DNA of 48,580 bases from Blautia sp. (GCA_017459635.1 JAFUCO010000051.1:1-48580), one strand, 5' to 3'. Shown: positions 32,123 to 39,513, numbered from the stretch's first letter. Program-made: numbers and translations. The notes: generated by a model not told the origin, from the sequence alone.

Positions 32123-32368
32123 TTACCCTTTGACGGAACCCACGGTCAGACCGCCTATGATATGCTTCTGCATTACAAAGTAGAAAATAACCATAGGAAG
32201 CAGAGCAAGAACCAGCGCAGGCATCATTATGGACCAGTCGTTCGAGAATTGGCCCACTCCGTTATACACCTGCATTATCAGAGTGGCTTTTTTAGTGGAA
32301 CTCAGGAAAAGGACTGCCATCCATGGAACAATATATTTGAAGATTCGCATGCTGAAGGATGTTTTCAT
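32123..32368 (-). pseudogene. 3' remnant of a CUT1 sugar permease gene (MalG type)
   Basis: The 81 codons encode only the end of a MalG-like permease: VLFLSSTKKATL, GQFSNDWSIMMPALVLALLP and VMQKHIIGGLTVGSVKG, where a full protein has about 280 residues. No binding protein or other permease lies nearby. The degenerate palindrome abuts its stop. A deleted transporter operon is the simplest explanation. Confidence 0.75.
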
Positions 32369-32403
32369 GATCCGGTCACCTTGCTATTAAGAATTACCCG
32401 TAT

Positions 32404-32450
32404 AAAAAAGCCCCGCAGCCTGGGGCTGAATGTGCCCTGAGGCTGCGGGG
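32404..32450 (-). terminator. terminator of the TlpA-like gene
   Basis: CCCCGCAGCCT pairs with AGGCTGCGGGG and TTTTTT follows on the minus strand, 17 bases after the stop codon. Confidence 0.9.
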
Positions 32451-32466
32451 TGATCAGTCACTTTGC

Positions 32467-33567
32467 TTACTCTGCTTTTGCTGGTTCCTCATCATTTGCC
32501 GCAGAGCTGTCAGCCTCCTCTAATGCCCCTGCTTCAGCTTCCACAGCCTCAACGGTTCCACCGGGAAGCAGGTCATAGATAGCATTTTCGTAAACAGAGA
32601 CATCTCCCGGGAAGCCGATGACCGGAGGTGTAAGGATAGTTCCTTCGCTGTCCACAAAGTAGGAAGTCGGATATCCTTCTGAAGCCAGATCAGTCACTCC
32701 TTCATATGGAAGAACATTGAGGTATTCTACATTGTTTTCCTTCATAATATTCTTGCAGTCGTCCAGCTTCTCATCTGCATCTGTACAGATACCGATTATT
32801 GCCGCATTTTTTTCTGCAATCCTGTGATCCATTTCGGCAAGCTCCGGGAGCTCCTCTACGCAGAAATGACACCAGGTTGCCCAGATGTTGACCATCGTTA
32901 CATCGTGGGATGCGAATATCTCCTCGCTGCTCACCTGATTTCCGTCAACATCCGTAGTCTCAAAACTGATCTTCGTACCCACCAGATCAGCGCCTGCTTC
33001 TATCGGTGCGAAGTATTCTCCCTTGCCCAGAACCTCCTCAAAAAGAGCATCGTGCAGAGCACTGTATTCATCTGCAAACTCCTCCGGGACAGGATTCTCG
33101 GGATCTTCCGGTATGTCAACGGCGTAAAATGTCACATCACCGTCTTTTCCGATCTCGGTAAAAGCATCCTCTGTGATTTCACCTATTCCCAGTGCTTCAA
33201 TAATGTCGGACGAGGTGCGTCCTCCATCGACAGAGACCTCCAGTCCCAGCAGCCGGGTCGAAGAAGAAACCTCAAGCGTTTCCTCTTCAGATGCCTCGTC
33301 GCCTTTGCTCATCAATTCATCGAACCTGTCCGGTTCAATAGCCATGTAAAGAAACTGGGTGAGACAGATCCCGTCCATTACTTCACCCATCGGGTATGGC
33401 TCAAATATTCCCTTTACATCACTAAAGGCATCTGTATAAGTGAGCGTCATTCCATTAGTTTCGTAGGTCTCTGTAAAACTGTTCTCATCGGTCTCAGCAA
33501 ACACAGCTGCGCCGGGCATTACCATCATCATAGCTGTAAGCATAATGCATATAGTTTTTTTCATCAT
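32467..33567 (-). CDS. secreted TlpA/ResA-like thiol-disulfide oxidoreductase
   Basis: About 366 residues from the ATG at 33567 (GGAG six bases upstream; an ATG at 33579 is an alternative). A signal peptide ends at VFA-E. About 190 residues of unknown fold come first; the thioredoxin-like domain (about residues 205-340) has VTMVNIWATWCHFCVEELPE with a WCHFC active site and a cis-proline region EGYPTSYFVDSEG. The acidic tail is Ala/Glu rich. There is no lipobox. It is the last gene of an operon with a polyferredoxin-redoxin fusion, so it probably takes or gives electrons to extracellular thiols in that chain. Confidence 0.88.
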   Translation of the reverse strand: MMKKTICIMLTAMMMVMPGAAVFAETDENSFTETYETNGMTLTYTDAFSDVKGIFEPYPMGEVMDGICLTQFLYMAIEPDRFDELMSKGDEASEEETLEVSSSTRLLGLEVSVDGGRTSSDIIEALGIGEITEDAFTEIGKDGDVTFYAVDIPEDPENPVPEEFADEYSALHDALFEEVLGKGEYFAPIEAGADLVGTKISFETTDVDGNQVSSEEIFASHDVTMVNIWATWCHFCVEELPELAEMDHRIAEKNAAIIGICTDADEKLDDCKNIMKENNVEYLNVLPYEGVTDLASEGYPTSYFVDSEGTILTPPVIGFPGDVSVYENAIYDLLPGGTVEAVEAEAGALEEADSSAANDEEPAKAE

Positions 33568-33628
33568 ATTGAGCTCCATTCCGCGCCTTTCCGTCAGCGG
33601 CACAAGTAAGCAATACAGTCTGAAAGTA

Positions 33629-33810
33629 ACTGTTCAGAACAGCCCGAAGCACTTGCTGCTGAGTTGCTGTGTGCCGGTGGCACACGTTTAGCAACGACCG
33701 AAGCGGAGCGCAGACCGTACAAAAACGTAGATTTAGCAGGCAACGGGCGATTTTGCATGCGGAGCATCGCCCGTTGCGTATCTGTTCAGGACGAGTTCTG
33801 AACAGATACG
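33629..33810. repeat. multi-hairpin interspersed element
   Basis: At least three perfect hairpins follow one another: GTGTGCC/GGCACAC at 33669-33685, CAACGGGCGAT/ATCGCCCGTTG at 33741-33776 and CGTATCTGTTCAG/CTGAACAGATACG at 33777-33810. The left end ACTGTTCAGAACAGCCCGAA recurs inverted at 6611-6645. It fills the gap between the fusion gene and the TlpA-like gene, so it would be in their shared transcript. Confidence 0.75.
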
Positions 33811-33828
33811 TCTGAAAAGCTTTTTCGG

Positions 33829-36486
33829 TTAATTGTCTGCTTTTTTATAGAGTGCCTCAAGCATTTCCGGTGTTACCGAACCGGTTTGATTGTAAATGAT
33901 TTCACCCTTTCGGTTCAGCACTATCGTCTGCGGCAGTGTGGACGAGGCGCCGACAATGTTCCATATCAGCTTATCTTCGGTATCTGTGGCAAACGGAATA
34001 TCCCATTTGTTATTATTTACATATTCGACCGGGTCATCCAGCACAAAGGAATCATGTACGGCAAGTACCGCAATGTCTCCTTCATGAGCCTTGTACAGAT
34101 CGCAGAAGAATGGAAGCTCTTTGACACAGGCCGTGCAGTGTGTTGCCCACAGGTTTATAAATGTTATCTTTCCGCGGGTATCCTTAAGGTTAAACTCGCT
34201 GCCGTCAAAGAGTTTGACAGAGAAATCTTTAAGCTGCATACCTACTTCCTGTCCGACCGGAGCCGTGCTCTCAAAGTTCTCAGCGCTGCCAACGCTGTCG
34301 GCTGTTCCTGCGTCCTTGCTGTCTGTGGACTCTGTGTCTTTACTGTCCGTTGCTTCTGCCGCCTTGCTGTCGGCAGCATCAGCGTCTTTACTGTCCGTTG
34401 CTTCTGCCGCCTTGCTGTCGGCAGCATCAGCGTCTTTACTGTCTGATGCTTCTGCTGCTTTGCTGTCGGCAGCATCAGCGTCTTTGCTGTCTGATGCTTC
34501 TGCCGCTTTGCTGTCGGAAGCACCTGTGTCTTTGTTGTCTGTGGTCTCAGAGCCTTTATTGTCGGCGGGTTCGGTATCCTTGGTTTCTAATGTCCCAGCA
34601 CTCTTCGGCACAGCCTCATCTGCCTTCTTATAAAGTGACTCCAGCACTTCCGGTGTTACCGAGCCTGACTGGTTGTAGATCACATCGCCCTTGCGGTCCA
34701 GTACTATCGTCTGCGGCAGTGTTGATGAAGCCCCGACAATATCCCATATCAGTTTGTCTTCGGTATCTGTTGCAAATGGTATATCCCATTTGTTTTTATT
34801 CACGTATTCGACCGGATCATCAAGCACAAAAGAATCATGTACAGCGAGTATCTCGATTTCTCCTTCATGCGCCTTGTACAGGTCGCAGAAGAACGGGAGT
34901 TCTTTGACGCATGCTGTGCAGTGTGTTGCCCAAAGGTTTATGAATGTTATCTTTCCGCGGGTATCCTTAAGATTAAACTCGCTGCCGTCAAAGCGTTTGA
35001 TTGAGAAATCCTTAAGCTGCATGCCCACTTCATTTCCGATCGGAGCTGTGCTTTCAAAGCTTTCAGCGCCTGTATTTTCAGTGCTATCTGTTGAAGCAGA
35101 AGCTCCTACAGCTTTGCTGTCACTGTCTCCTGTATTCTCAGAACTGTTGGCAGATTTGCCGCCGTCTCCTGTATTCTCAGAACCATTAGCAGCTTTGCCG
35201 TCACTGTCCCCTTTATCCTCAGAGCTGTCCGCAGCTTTGCCGTCGCTGTCCCCTTTATCCTCAGAGCTGTCCGCAGCTTTGCCGTCGCTGCTTTCTGAAC
35301 TCTCAGCTTTTTCTGTTTCTCCGGAAACTCCGGCTTCTTTACCGTCACCGCCTGACGGAGCGCCGCCAGATTCTGTTCCGCTGCTCTTTTCGGTGCTCTC
35401 AACTGTCTCACTTGCGACAGTATTTTCCTCCGCAGATGCATGACGGGCTTTTACCGTCGGATCCAGGAAATTAAACCATATCAAAGCAAAAACGAGAACT
35501 GCGGCTGCAACTAACGAGATCAGCCGGCTGGTGCCTTTGCTGATGGTCTTCTGTGCAGGCATTTCTTCAGTACTGCCGGAACCACCGTTCTTTGGAGCCG
35601 TTACCTGCGGAGCCATCAGTGTAATCTTTCCTGCCTTCATGGAAATTGCCTTCTGGTGGCAGACTTCCATACATTTTCCGCAGTTTATGCACTCATGATC
35701 TCCGACACGCTTTACATCCATGCCGCAGTGGCTCACACAGAGGCCGCAGCCGTTGCAGCGGTTCATATCCACTTTTACACCAACCAGACAGTACTTGTTG
35801 AAGATACCGTAGATGGCTCCCAGCGGGCAGACGAACCTGCAGAAGCTCCTGTAGCAGAAGATGCATGCAAGTATGATGATCAGAAGTATAACAAATTTAC
35901 GTGTAAAAAAGATCCCCAGCATGCTGAATTTGCTGCTGTTTACCGGGTTTGACAGAAGGCCGATTGCGCCTTCAAATGTTCCGGCCGGGCAGATAAATTT
36001 GCAGAATCCCGGCATAGGCAGATCATGTTTAATGCCATAATAGAGCGGTATCGCCAGGGCAAATACTGCCAGGAAAACATACTTGCAATATGAAAGAAAC
36101 CGCGTCACGCGGTTTTTCTTTATCTTGTAGGTCGGGATGTGATGCAGAAGCTCCTGCACCAGTCCAAGCGGACAAAGCCATCCGCATATTGTACGGCCAA
36201 GTATTATGCCGAAAAGCATCAGCATGCCGAACACATAAAACCCTGCGCGGTGCCCTGAGGATGCCAGCGCATTCTGTAATGCGCCAAGCGGACATGCTCC
36301 CACTGCTCCCGGACATGAATAGCAGTTAAATCCAGGCACACAGGCATATTTGACCTTGCCCTGGTATATTTCTCCATCAATAAAGCCTCTCAGGTGCGCA
36401 TTGTAAAGAAGAGCACTGTACAGCTGTATAAGCCGGCGTTTTGATGGTTTGTGCCTTTGCCACCAGTTTTCTGTTACTGTTTCCAT
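33829..36486 (-). CDS. NapH-like membrane polyferredoxin fused to two thioredoxin-like domains
   Basis: 885 residues. Residues 1-300 are a NapH/CcoG-like membrane ferredoxin: CVPGFNCYSCPGAVGACP, TICGWLCPLGLVQELL, CKFICPAGTFEGA, SFCRFVCPLGAIYG and a cytosolic pair of 4Fe-4S sites (CNGCGLCVSHC, CINCGKCMEVCHQKA). A last membrane helix lies near residue 330. Outside follow a Ser/Asp/Lys-rich repeat linker, redoxin domain one (about 475-620), a second 16-residue-repeat linker and redoxin domain two (about 740-885). Both redoxins read NLWATHCTACVKELPFFCDL with a CTAC active site and are almost identical. The protein could pass electrons from a cytoplasmic or membrane donor across the membrane to extracellular disulfides. 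Confidence 0.88.
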   Translation of the reverse strand: METVTENWWQRHKPSKRRLIQLYSALLYNAHLRGFIDGEIYQGKVKYACVPGFNCYSCPGAVGACPLGALQNALASSGHRAGFYVFGMLMLFGIILGRTICGWLCPLGLVQELLHHIPTYKIKKNRVTRFLSYCKYVFLAVFALAIPLYYGIKHDLPMPGFCKFICPAGTFEGAIGLLSNPVNSSKFSMLGIFFTRKFVILLIIILACIFCYRSFCRFVCPLGAIYGIFNKYCLVGVKVDMNRCNGCGLCVSHCGMDVKRVGDHECINCGKCMEVCHQKAISMKAGKITLMAPQVTAPKNGGSGSTEEMPAQKTISKGTSRLISLVAAAVLVFALIWFNFLDPTVKARHASAEENTVASETVESTEKSSGTESGGAPSGGDGKEAGVSGETEKAESSESSDGKAADSSEDKGDSDGKAADSSEDKGDSDGKAANGSENTGDGGKSANSSENTGDSDSKAVGASASTDSTENTGAESFESTAPIGNEVGMQLKDFSIKRFDGSEFNLKDTRGKITFINLWATHCTACVKELPFFCDLYKAHEGEIEILAVHDSFVLDDPVEYVNKNKWDIPFATDTEDKLIWDIVGASSTLPQTIVLDRKGDVIYNQSGSVTPEVLESLYKKADEAVPKSAGTLETKDTEPADNKGSETTDNKDTGASDSKAAEASDSKDADAADSKAAEASDSKDADAADSKAAEATDSKDADAADSKAAEATDSKDTESTDSKDAGTADSVGSAENFESTAPVGQEVGMQLKDFSVKLFDGSEFNLKDTRGKITFINLWATHCTACVKELPFFCDLYKAHEGDIAVLAVHDSFVLDDPVEYVNNNKWDIPFATDTEDKLIWNIVGASSTLPQTIVLNRKGEIIYNQTGSVTPEMLEALYKKADN
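34318..34533. repeat. 48-bp tandem repeat in the second linker of the fusion gene
   Basis: GCTGTCGGCAGCATCAGCGT or near matches begin at 34366, 34414, 34462 and 34510, exactly 48 bases apart. They encode the 16-residue unit DSKAAEASDSKDADAA. Copy number could vary by slippage without breaking the frame. Confidence 0.9.
35111..35300. repeat. about 42-bp tandem repeat in the first linker of the fusion gene
   Basis: GCTTTGCCGTCGCTGTCCCC and diverged copies recur every 39-42 bases, encoding units such as SDGKAADSSEDKGD. This array is older and more diverged at its left end than the 48-bp array. Confidence 0.8.
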
Positions 36487-36752
36487 ATTAACTCCTTCAT
36501 AGATCGATAAGTGTCCTGCGTATTGCCTTATTTATTCAAGTCATTGCTGTACATGGTTTAACTCTGATGCCGCATGGTATGGCGAAGCAGCAGCGATTTT
36601 TTATTCAAGCCATAGCTGCACCTGTTTCAACCGCAGGCGGCTTTACCTTTTCATGCATTTACAGTCTCACCCTTCAGTCTTCACCACTGAGTGACACGGC
36701 GTCTGCCGGAGGCTGCTGAAGCATCATTGTTTCACGCAGAAGCACAGCACTG
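36487..36752. other. gap between CxxC membrane protein and fusion genes
   Basis: No gene of useful length is seen on either strand. TTATTCAAGTCATTGCTGTA near 36534 and TTATTCAAGCCATAGCTGCA near 36602 are imperfect direct repeats. I see no convincing promoter or terminator, so the operon may be transcribed through. Confidence 0.5.
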
Positions 36753-37181
36753 TTATCCAAGTCCGACACATTCTGTACAGATGTTTATGGCTTTTCCAAG
36801 AACATCTTTGGCGCTCCCGTTAAAAACGCCCGCAACTATAAAACACACCGCAACGATCAGGACTATGGCAAATACAGCTTTTCCATCCTTTGAAACGTTA
36901 TTGATCCTGACAGGTTTCACACCCTTCAGAGCCTTTTCATCCTTCACATCCATGATGAGTCCGGCCGCAGTTGTACCTATAAGCGCAAATATCAGCGGAA
37001 GGATCGGTGTTAAACGTTCTGCCACTATCTCCCTTGAAAATATCCACGCCAGAGGGTCTTCCGCCTTTGCAGCCAGCCCTTCCCGGTAAATGTTTATCAC
37101 AGTTATCACGAGAAGAAGCGTTATCAGGATGCAGAGAACACACTGAACAATTAAAAACACTTTTTTTCTACCCTGATCCAT
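36753..37181 (-). CDS. membrane protein with C-terminal CxxC motif (CD1871A-like end)
   Basis: 142 residues with three hydrophobic segments (about 9-30, 58-77, 104-122). It ends KAINICTECVGLG, which resembles the end of small CD1871A-type CxxC proteins found beside ferredoxin-redoxin genes in clostridia, but it is about three times as long. A CTEC pair at the very end of a membrane protein suggests a redox-active or cluster-related role. It is the first gene of the redox operon and has a consensus promoter. Confidence 0.7.
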   Translation of the reverse strand: MDQGRKKVFLIVQCVLCILITLLLVITVINIYREGLAAKAEDPLAWIFSREIVAERLTPILPLIFALIGTTAAGLIMDVKDEKALKGVKPVRINNVSKDGKAVFAIVLIVAVCFIVAGVFNGSAKDVLGKAINICTECVGLG

Positions 37182-37263
37182 AATTCCTTACAGCAGCAGC
37201 CACATAATGCTGCTTCACCGATGCCCTCCTTTTCCTTATTAAAGCAGTTTTTTGAATGGTGAA

Positions 37264-37292
37264 ATTATATATTAATAATTACAGAATGTCAA
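37264..37292 (-). promoter_or_regulatory. consensus promoter of the envelope redox operon
   Basis: TTGACA and TATAAT on the minus strand are 17 bases apart, with the 73-bp palindrome six bases further upstream. About 80 bases of leader follow. Confidence 0.85.
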
Positions 37293-37297
37293 ACAAC

Positions 37298-37370
37298 GAA
37301 CACAGGGGACTTAGACAGGGGACGGTTCTCTGTCTTAGAGAACCGTCCCCTGTCTAAGTCCCCTGTGTTC
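37298..37370. repeat. 73-bp nested palindrome of the GGGGACGGTTCT family
   Basis: Perfect 34-base arms around a five-base loop. Each arm contains two units in series, ACACAGGGGACTTAGACAGG then GGACGGTTCTCT, as if one copy had inserted into or been extended by another. It overlaps the stop codon of the HigA-like gene and sits just upstream of the redox operon promoter, so it could insulate the two. Confidence 0.93.
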
Positions 37371-37656
37371 ACCGCACACTTTTGGGAACGAACTCTATTT
37401 TCAGAGTAGTATTCATCGCCTCAGCCAACCTCTTCAAAAGAGAAAGGCTGGGGTTTCTCGTACCATTTTCAAGCCTGCTGATATCTGCCTGGCTTATACC
37501 GGATTTTTGTGAAAGCTCTGTCTGGGTTAATCCGGCGCGAATTCTGGCATTCATCATGGCCCGCATTATATCCATCTCAGGCTGCAGAGCCTCATATTCG
37601 CTGCGAAACTCTTCATCCAGCATCAACTCATTTGTTAATTCCTGCAGATCGCTCAT
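37369..37656 (-). CDS. higA: HigA-like XRE-family antitoxin
   Basis: 95 residues from the ATG at 37656. A Cro/CI-type helix-turn-helix (AGLTQTELSQKSGISQADIS, RLENGTRNPSL) fills residues 40-85, ending KIEFVPKSVR. It follows the toxin gene by 50 bases on the same strand, the order typical of higBA. It should bind and neutralise the toxin and repress the shared promoter. Its stop codon lies at the edge of the 73-bp palindrome. Confidence 0.88.
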   Translation of the reverse strand: MSDLQELTNELMLDEEFRSEYEALQPEMDIMRAMMNARIRAGLTQTELSQKSGISQADISRLENGTRNPSLSLLKRLAEAMNTTLKIEFVPKSVR

Positions 37657-37706
37657 TTCCTCACATCCTTTGCCTTTTCTTATCACTTTTTACGTCCGTT
37701 ATCCTG

Positions 37707-38054
37707 TTATTTTCTTGACATATGAATCTTCCGTCTTTTCTTCGCAAGTTCAATTTCACTTCTTGGCGTTTTATTCTGTTTCTTTACAAATCCGTTTGTT
37801 GCAATGATGATACGATTTCCATCAAAAAAATATAGAATCCGGACAATCTCGCTGCCCACCTTGCTTCTGAGCTCGAATATGTCATCTTCAAGATGCTTAC
37901 TCAATGGTTCACGCGCCATATTACCATATTCCTCAAGCAGATGCAGATCAGCCACTACCTTCGCTTTCATTTTCACATCAAGCGATCTGATAAAAGCACT
38001 TACAGGTTTTGTGCCATCGTCTTCTTTGAAAAAATCCACTGAGAAGCAAGACAT
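37707..38054 (-). CDS. higB: HigB/RelE-superfamily toxin (Gp49-like)
   Basis: 115 residues from the ATG at 38054, which has GGAGGAG seven bases upstream; a longer upstream frame runs through the promoter and is not used. The pattern SAFIRSLDVKMKAKVVADLH, LSKHLEDDIFELRSKVG, VRILYFFDGNRIIIATNGFV and KKQNKTPRSEIELAKKRR is that of phage Gp49-like HigB toxins, ribosome-dependent mRNA endonucleases. Encoded just before HigA. Confidence 0.9.
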   Translation of the reverse strand: MSCFSVDFFKEDDGTKPVSAFIRSLDVKMKAKVVADLHLLEEYGNMAREPLSKHLEDDIFELRSKVGSEIVRILYFFDGNRIIIATNGFVKKQNKTPRSEIELAKKRRKIHMSRK

Positions 38055-38084
38055 TAGAATCTCCTCCGTCAATATGTTATATAT

Positions 38085-38113
38085 AGCATAATGCAGAATA
38101 CTTGTATTGTCAA
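38085..38113 (-). promoter_or_regulatory. promoter of higBA
   Basis: TTGACA and TATGCT on the minus strand are 17 bases apart, about 30 bases before the toxin ATG. HigA probably represses here. Confidence 0.75.
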
Positions 38114-38135
38114 TAGTAGTAATAGGGTAGAGTGA

Positions 38136-38393
38136 GGCAAACGCCTCGCACCGGGTTCTTCCAAGCTCTGCACAGAAATCGGCCGCATACGTGTGTATGG
38201 CAGAAAGATGACCGGCGACACTTCGGCCTCCGGTCTGTATCGGAAATCTTATAAAACACACTATGCCCGCGTACAGCGCGGACAGATGAGCGGAGATGCC
38301 TTCGAGATCTGGAAAATTCAGGCGCAGGAAAAGCGTGACCAGACAAAAGCAGGAGAACTGGATATGTACGATTACGAGGAATGGCTGAAGCAA
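38136..38393 (+). pseudogene. plus-strand remnant of a hypothetical protein gene (3' part)
   Basis: An open frame without its own start encodes YRKSYKTHYARVQRGQMSGD, AFEIWKIQAQEKRDQ and ELDMYDYEEWLKQ, protein-like sequence that resembles the C-termini of DUF6076-type accessory proteins (a family guess). The frame then runs antisense into the next remnant, so the natural end is lost. It is the only plus-strand coding trace besides the tRNA. Confidence 0.5.
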
Positions 38394-38395
38394 GA

Positions 38396-38584
38396 TCACT
38401 GTTCCTTTTCGGCGGCCTCTCGGGAAAGATTAAACTCTTCCTCCACCTGCCGTACACGCTCAGCAATCTGCTCGGCTGTGGGCAGAACGGCTTCCATGTT
38501 TGCTATCTGAACGTTGCTATAGGTTGCAACGCCGAGTGGCGTACTCACATTTCGGAAAGACCACTGTACTTCTGTCCGATCCAT
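38396..38584 (-). pseudogene. 3' remnant, possibly of a DUF1016/YhcG-like nuclease gene
   Basis: 62 codons encoding VSTPLGVATYSNVQ, LPTAEQIAERVRQVEEEF and a charged end. The GVATY...LPTAEQI pattern resembles the C-terminus of PDDEXK (DUF1016) proteins, whose full length is about 350 residues. No upstream part remains. It could instead be a small unrelated gene. Confidence 0.4.
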
Positions 38585-38620
38585 GTTCAGGTTGGTGCCG
38601 GAGCCGCCGGTGGAGGGAAA

Positions 38621-38869
38621 TCATCTCATCACGTTATCCGGATCCTGTAGTTCATGATACATCGCGTCGACAATAGCTGTGTCGCCAGCAATCCTATACA
38701 GGAAATAATACCTGTGCCGTTTGAAGTTGATCCTTCTGTAACCCAGCTTTGCAAGTCGTGGATTATCAACCAGTTTCAAAGATCCAGCTACTCTCTCCAG
38801 TTCATCAAGTGTTTCATCATAGTCTTCGAGTACAGCTTCTGCGGCCTGCTCACTCATCTTCTCAAACAA
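38621..38869 (-). CDS. RelE/ParE-family toxin lacking a normal start codon
   Basis: From a TTG at 38869 the frame gives 82 residues (RVAGSLKLVDNPRLAKLGYR, RINFKRHRYYFLYRIAGD, AIVDAMYHELQDPDNVMR), a RelE/ParE toxin core. The homologous sequence plainly begins further upstream: the same frame stays open through NTWRVLATDDVEEDLSEFVQ up to the TAG stop of the antitoxin at 38947-38945. No ATG, GTG or TTG exists in that extra part; TTT AAC stands where ATG AAC is expected. So the toxin is either silenced by loss of its start or made by an unusual route. Confidence 0.7.
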   Translation of the reverse strand: MFEKMSEQAAEAVLEDYDETLDELERVAGSLKLVDNPRLAKLGYRRINFKRHRYYFLYRIAGDTAIVDAMYHELQDPDNVMR

Positions 38870-38944
38870 AAGGTACTGAACAAACTCAGACAGATCCTCT
38901 TCAACATCATCTGTAGCAAGTACTCTCCAGGTGTTAAACCGCCC

Positions 38945-39178
38945 CTATAGCCCATACTTTGCCCTCACATTTGCGGATACCTGCCTTGCATCCTTCAGCT
39001 TTCCTTCTTCTGCGTGCTTTCTGGATCTTCCAAGTTGTGCATATATCTCTTCTTCAGTCAAAGGAGTGAACGGATTTGACGTCTCTGGGAAAAAGAGTCT
39101 TATAAATGCCTGAATCTTGAGTAAATCCCTCTCTGGTAATTGTTCCAGCATTGAAACTGTTGCTTCCAGTGTACTCAT
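38945..39178 (-). CDS. antitoxin of a RelE/ParE-type module
   Basis: 77 residues. The N-terminal part (STLEATVSMLEQLPERDLLK) is helical, and the C-terminal part (EEEIYAQLGRSRKHAEEGKL) fits the toxin-wrapping tail of small antitoxins. It directly precedes the toxin frame and is in the same frame with it, separated by one amber codon. It starts 35 bases after the XRE regulator gene, so three genes form one unit. Confidence 0.75.
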   Translation of the reverse strand: MSTLEATVSMLEQLPERDLLKIQAFIRLFFPETSNPFTPLTEEEIYAQLGRSRKHAEEGKLKDARQVSANVRAKYGL

Positions 39179-39212
39179 CTTAGTATTCCTTTCTTAGAGT
39201 TGGCCCGGATGA

Positions 39213-39419
39213 TCAGCAGATTTCCATAATCTGATCAACACTGCAATCCAGAGTCTTGCAGATTTTTGTAATCACATCAAGGGACACATAATCATTTCTT
39301 CCCATTTTCCACATGGTTGATCTGGATACTCCTGCTTTCTGCTGAAGTTCATGTCGGCTGATATCGCGGTCTATCAGCAGTTTCCAGAGTGGTTTAAATG
39401 AAATATCCGGTGTGCTCAT
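39213..39419 (-). CDS. small XRE-family transcriptional regulator (YozG-like)
   Basis: 68 residues from the ATG at 39419, with GGAGAG ten bases upstream. It is a bare helix-turn-helix (DRDISRHELQQKAGVSRSTM, WKMGRNDYVSL, CKTLDCSVDQIMEI), the HTH_26 or YozG form. A palindrome lies next to its promoter, so autoregulation is likely. Confidence 0.85.
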   Translation of the reverse strand: MSTPDISFKPLWKLLIDRDISRHELQQKAGVSRSTMWKMGRNDYVSLDVITKICKTLDCSVDQIMEIC

Positions 39420-39513
39420 CAAATATAACTCTCCATCAAGTTTTTAATATTTCCGTCATTAAGATTTAATATCATGTTCGCTTCTTTTCAGCCTTTAAGG
39501 TTCCGTTGGCTTA

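Noticed and set aside
34318-34533. CRISPR-like array (regular 48-bp period)
   Set aside because: There are no unique spacers; the units are in-frame coding repeats of a linker.
34091-34633. Plus-strand open frames opposite the redoxin fusion gene, with Leu/Ser/Ala repeats
   Set aside because: They are antisense copies of the in-frame linker repeats and lack start signals.
36487-36752. Small missed gene between the CxxC membrane protein and the fusion gene
   Set aside because: No frame with a ribosome site and protein-like composition was found on either strand.
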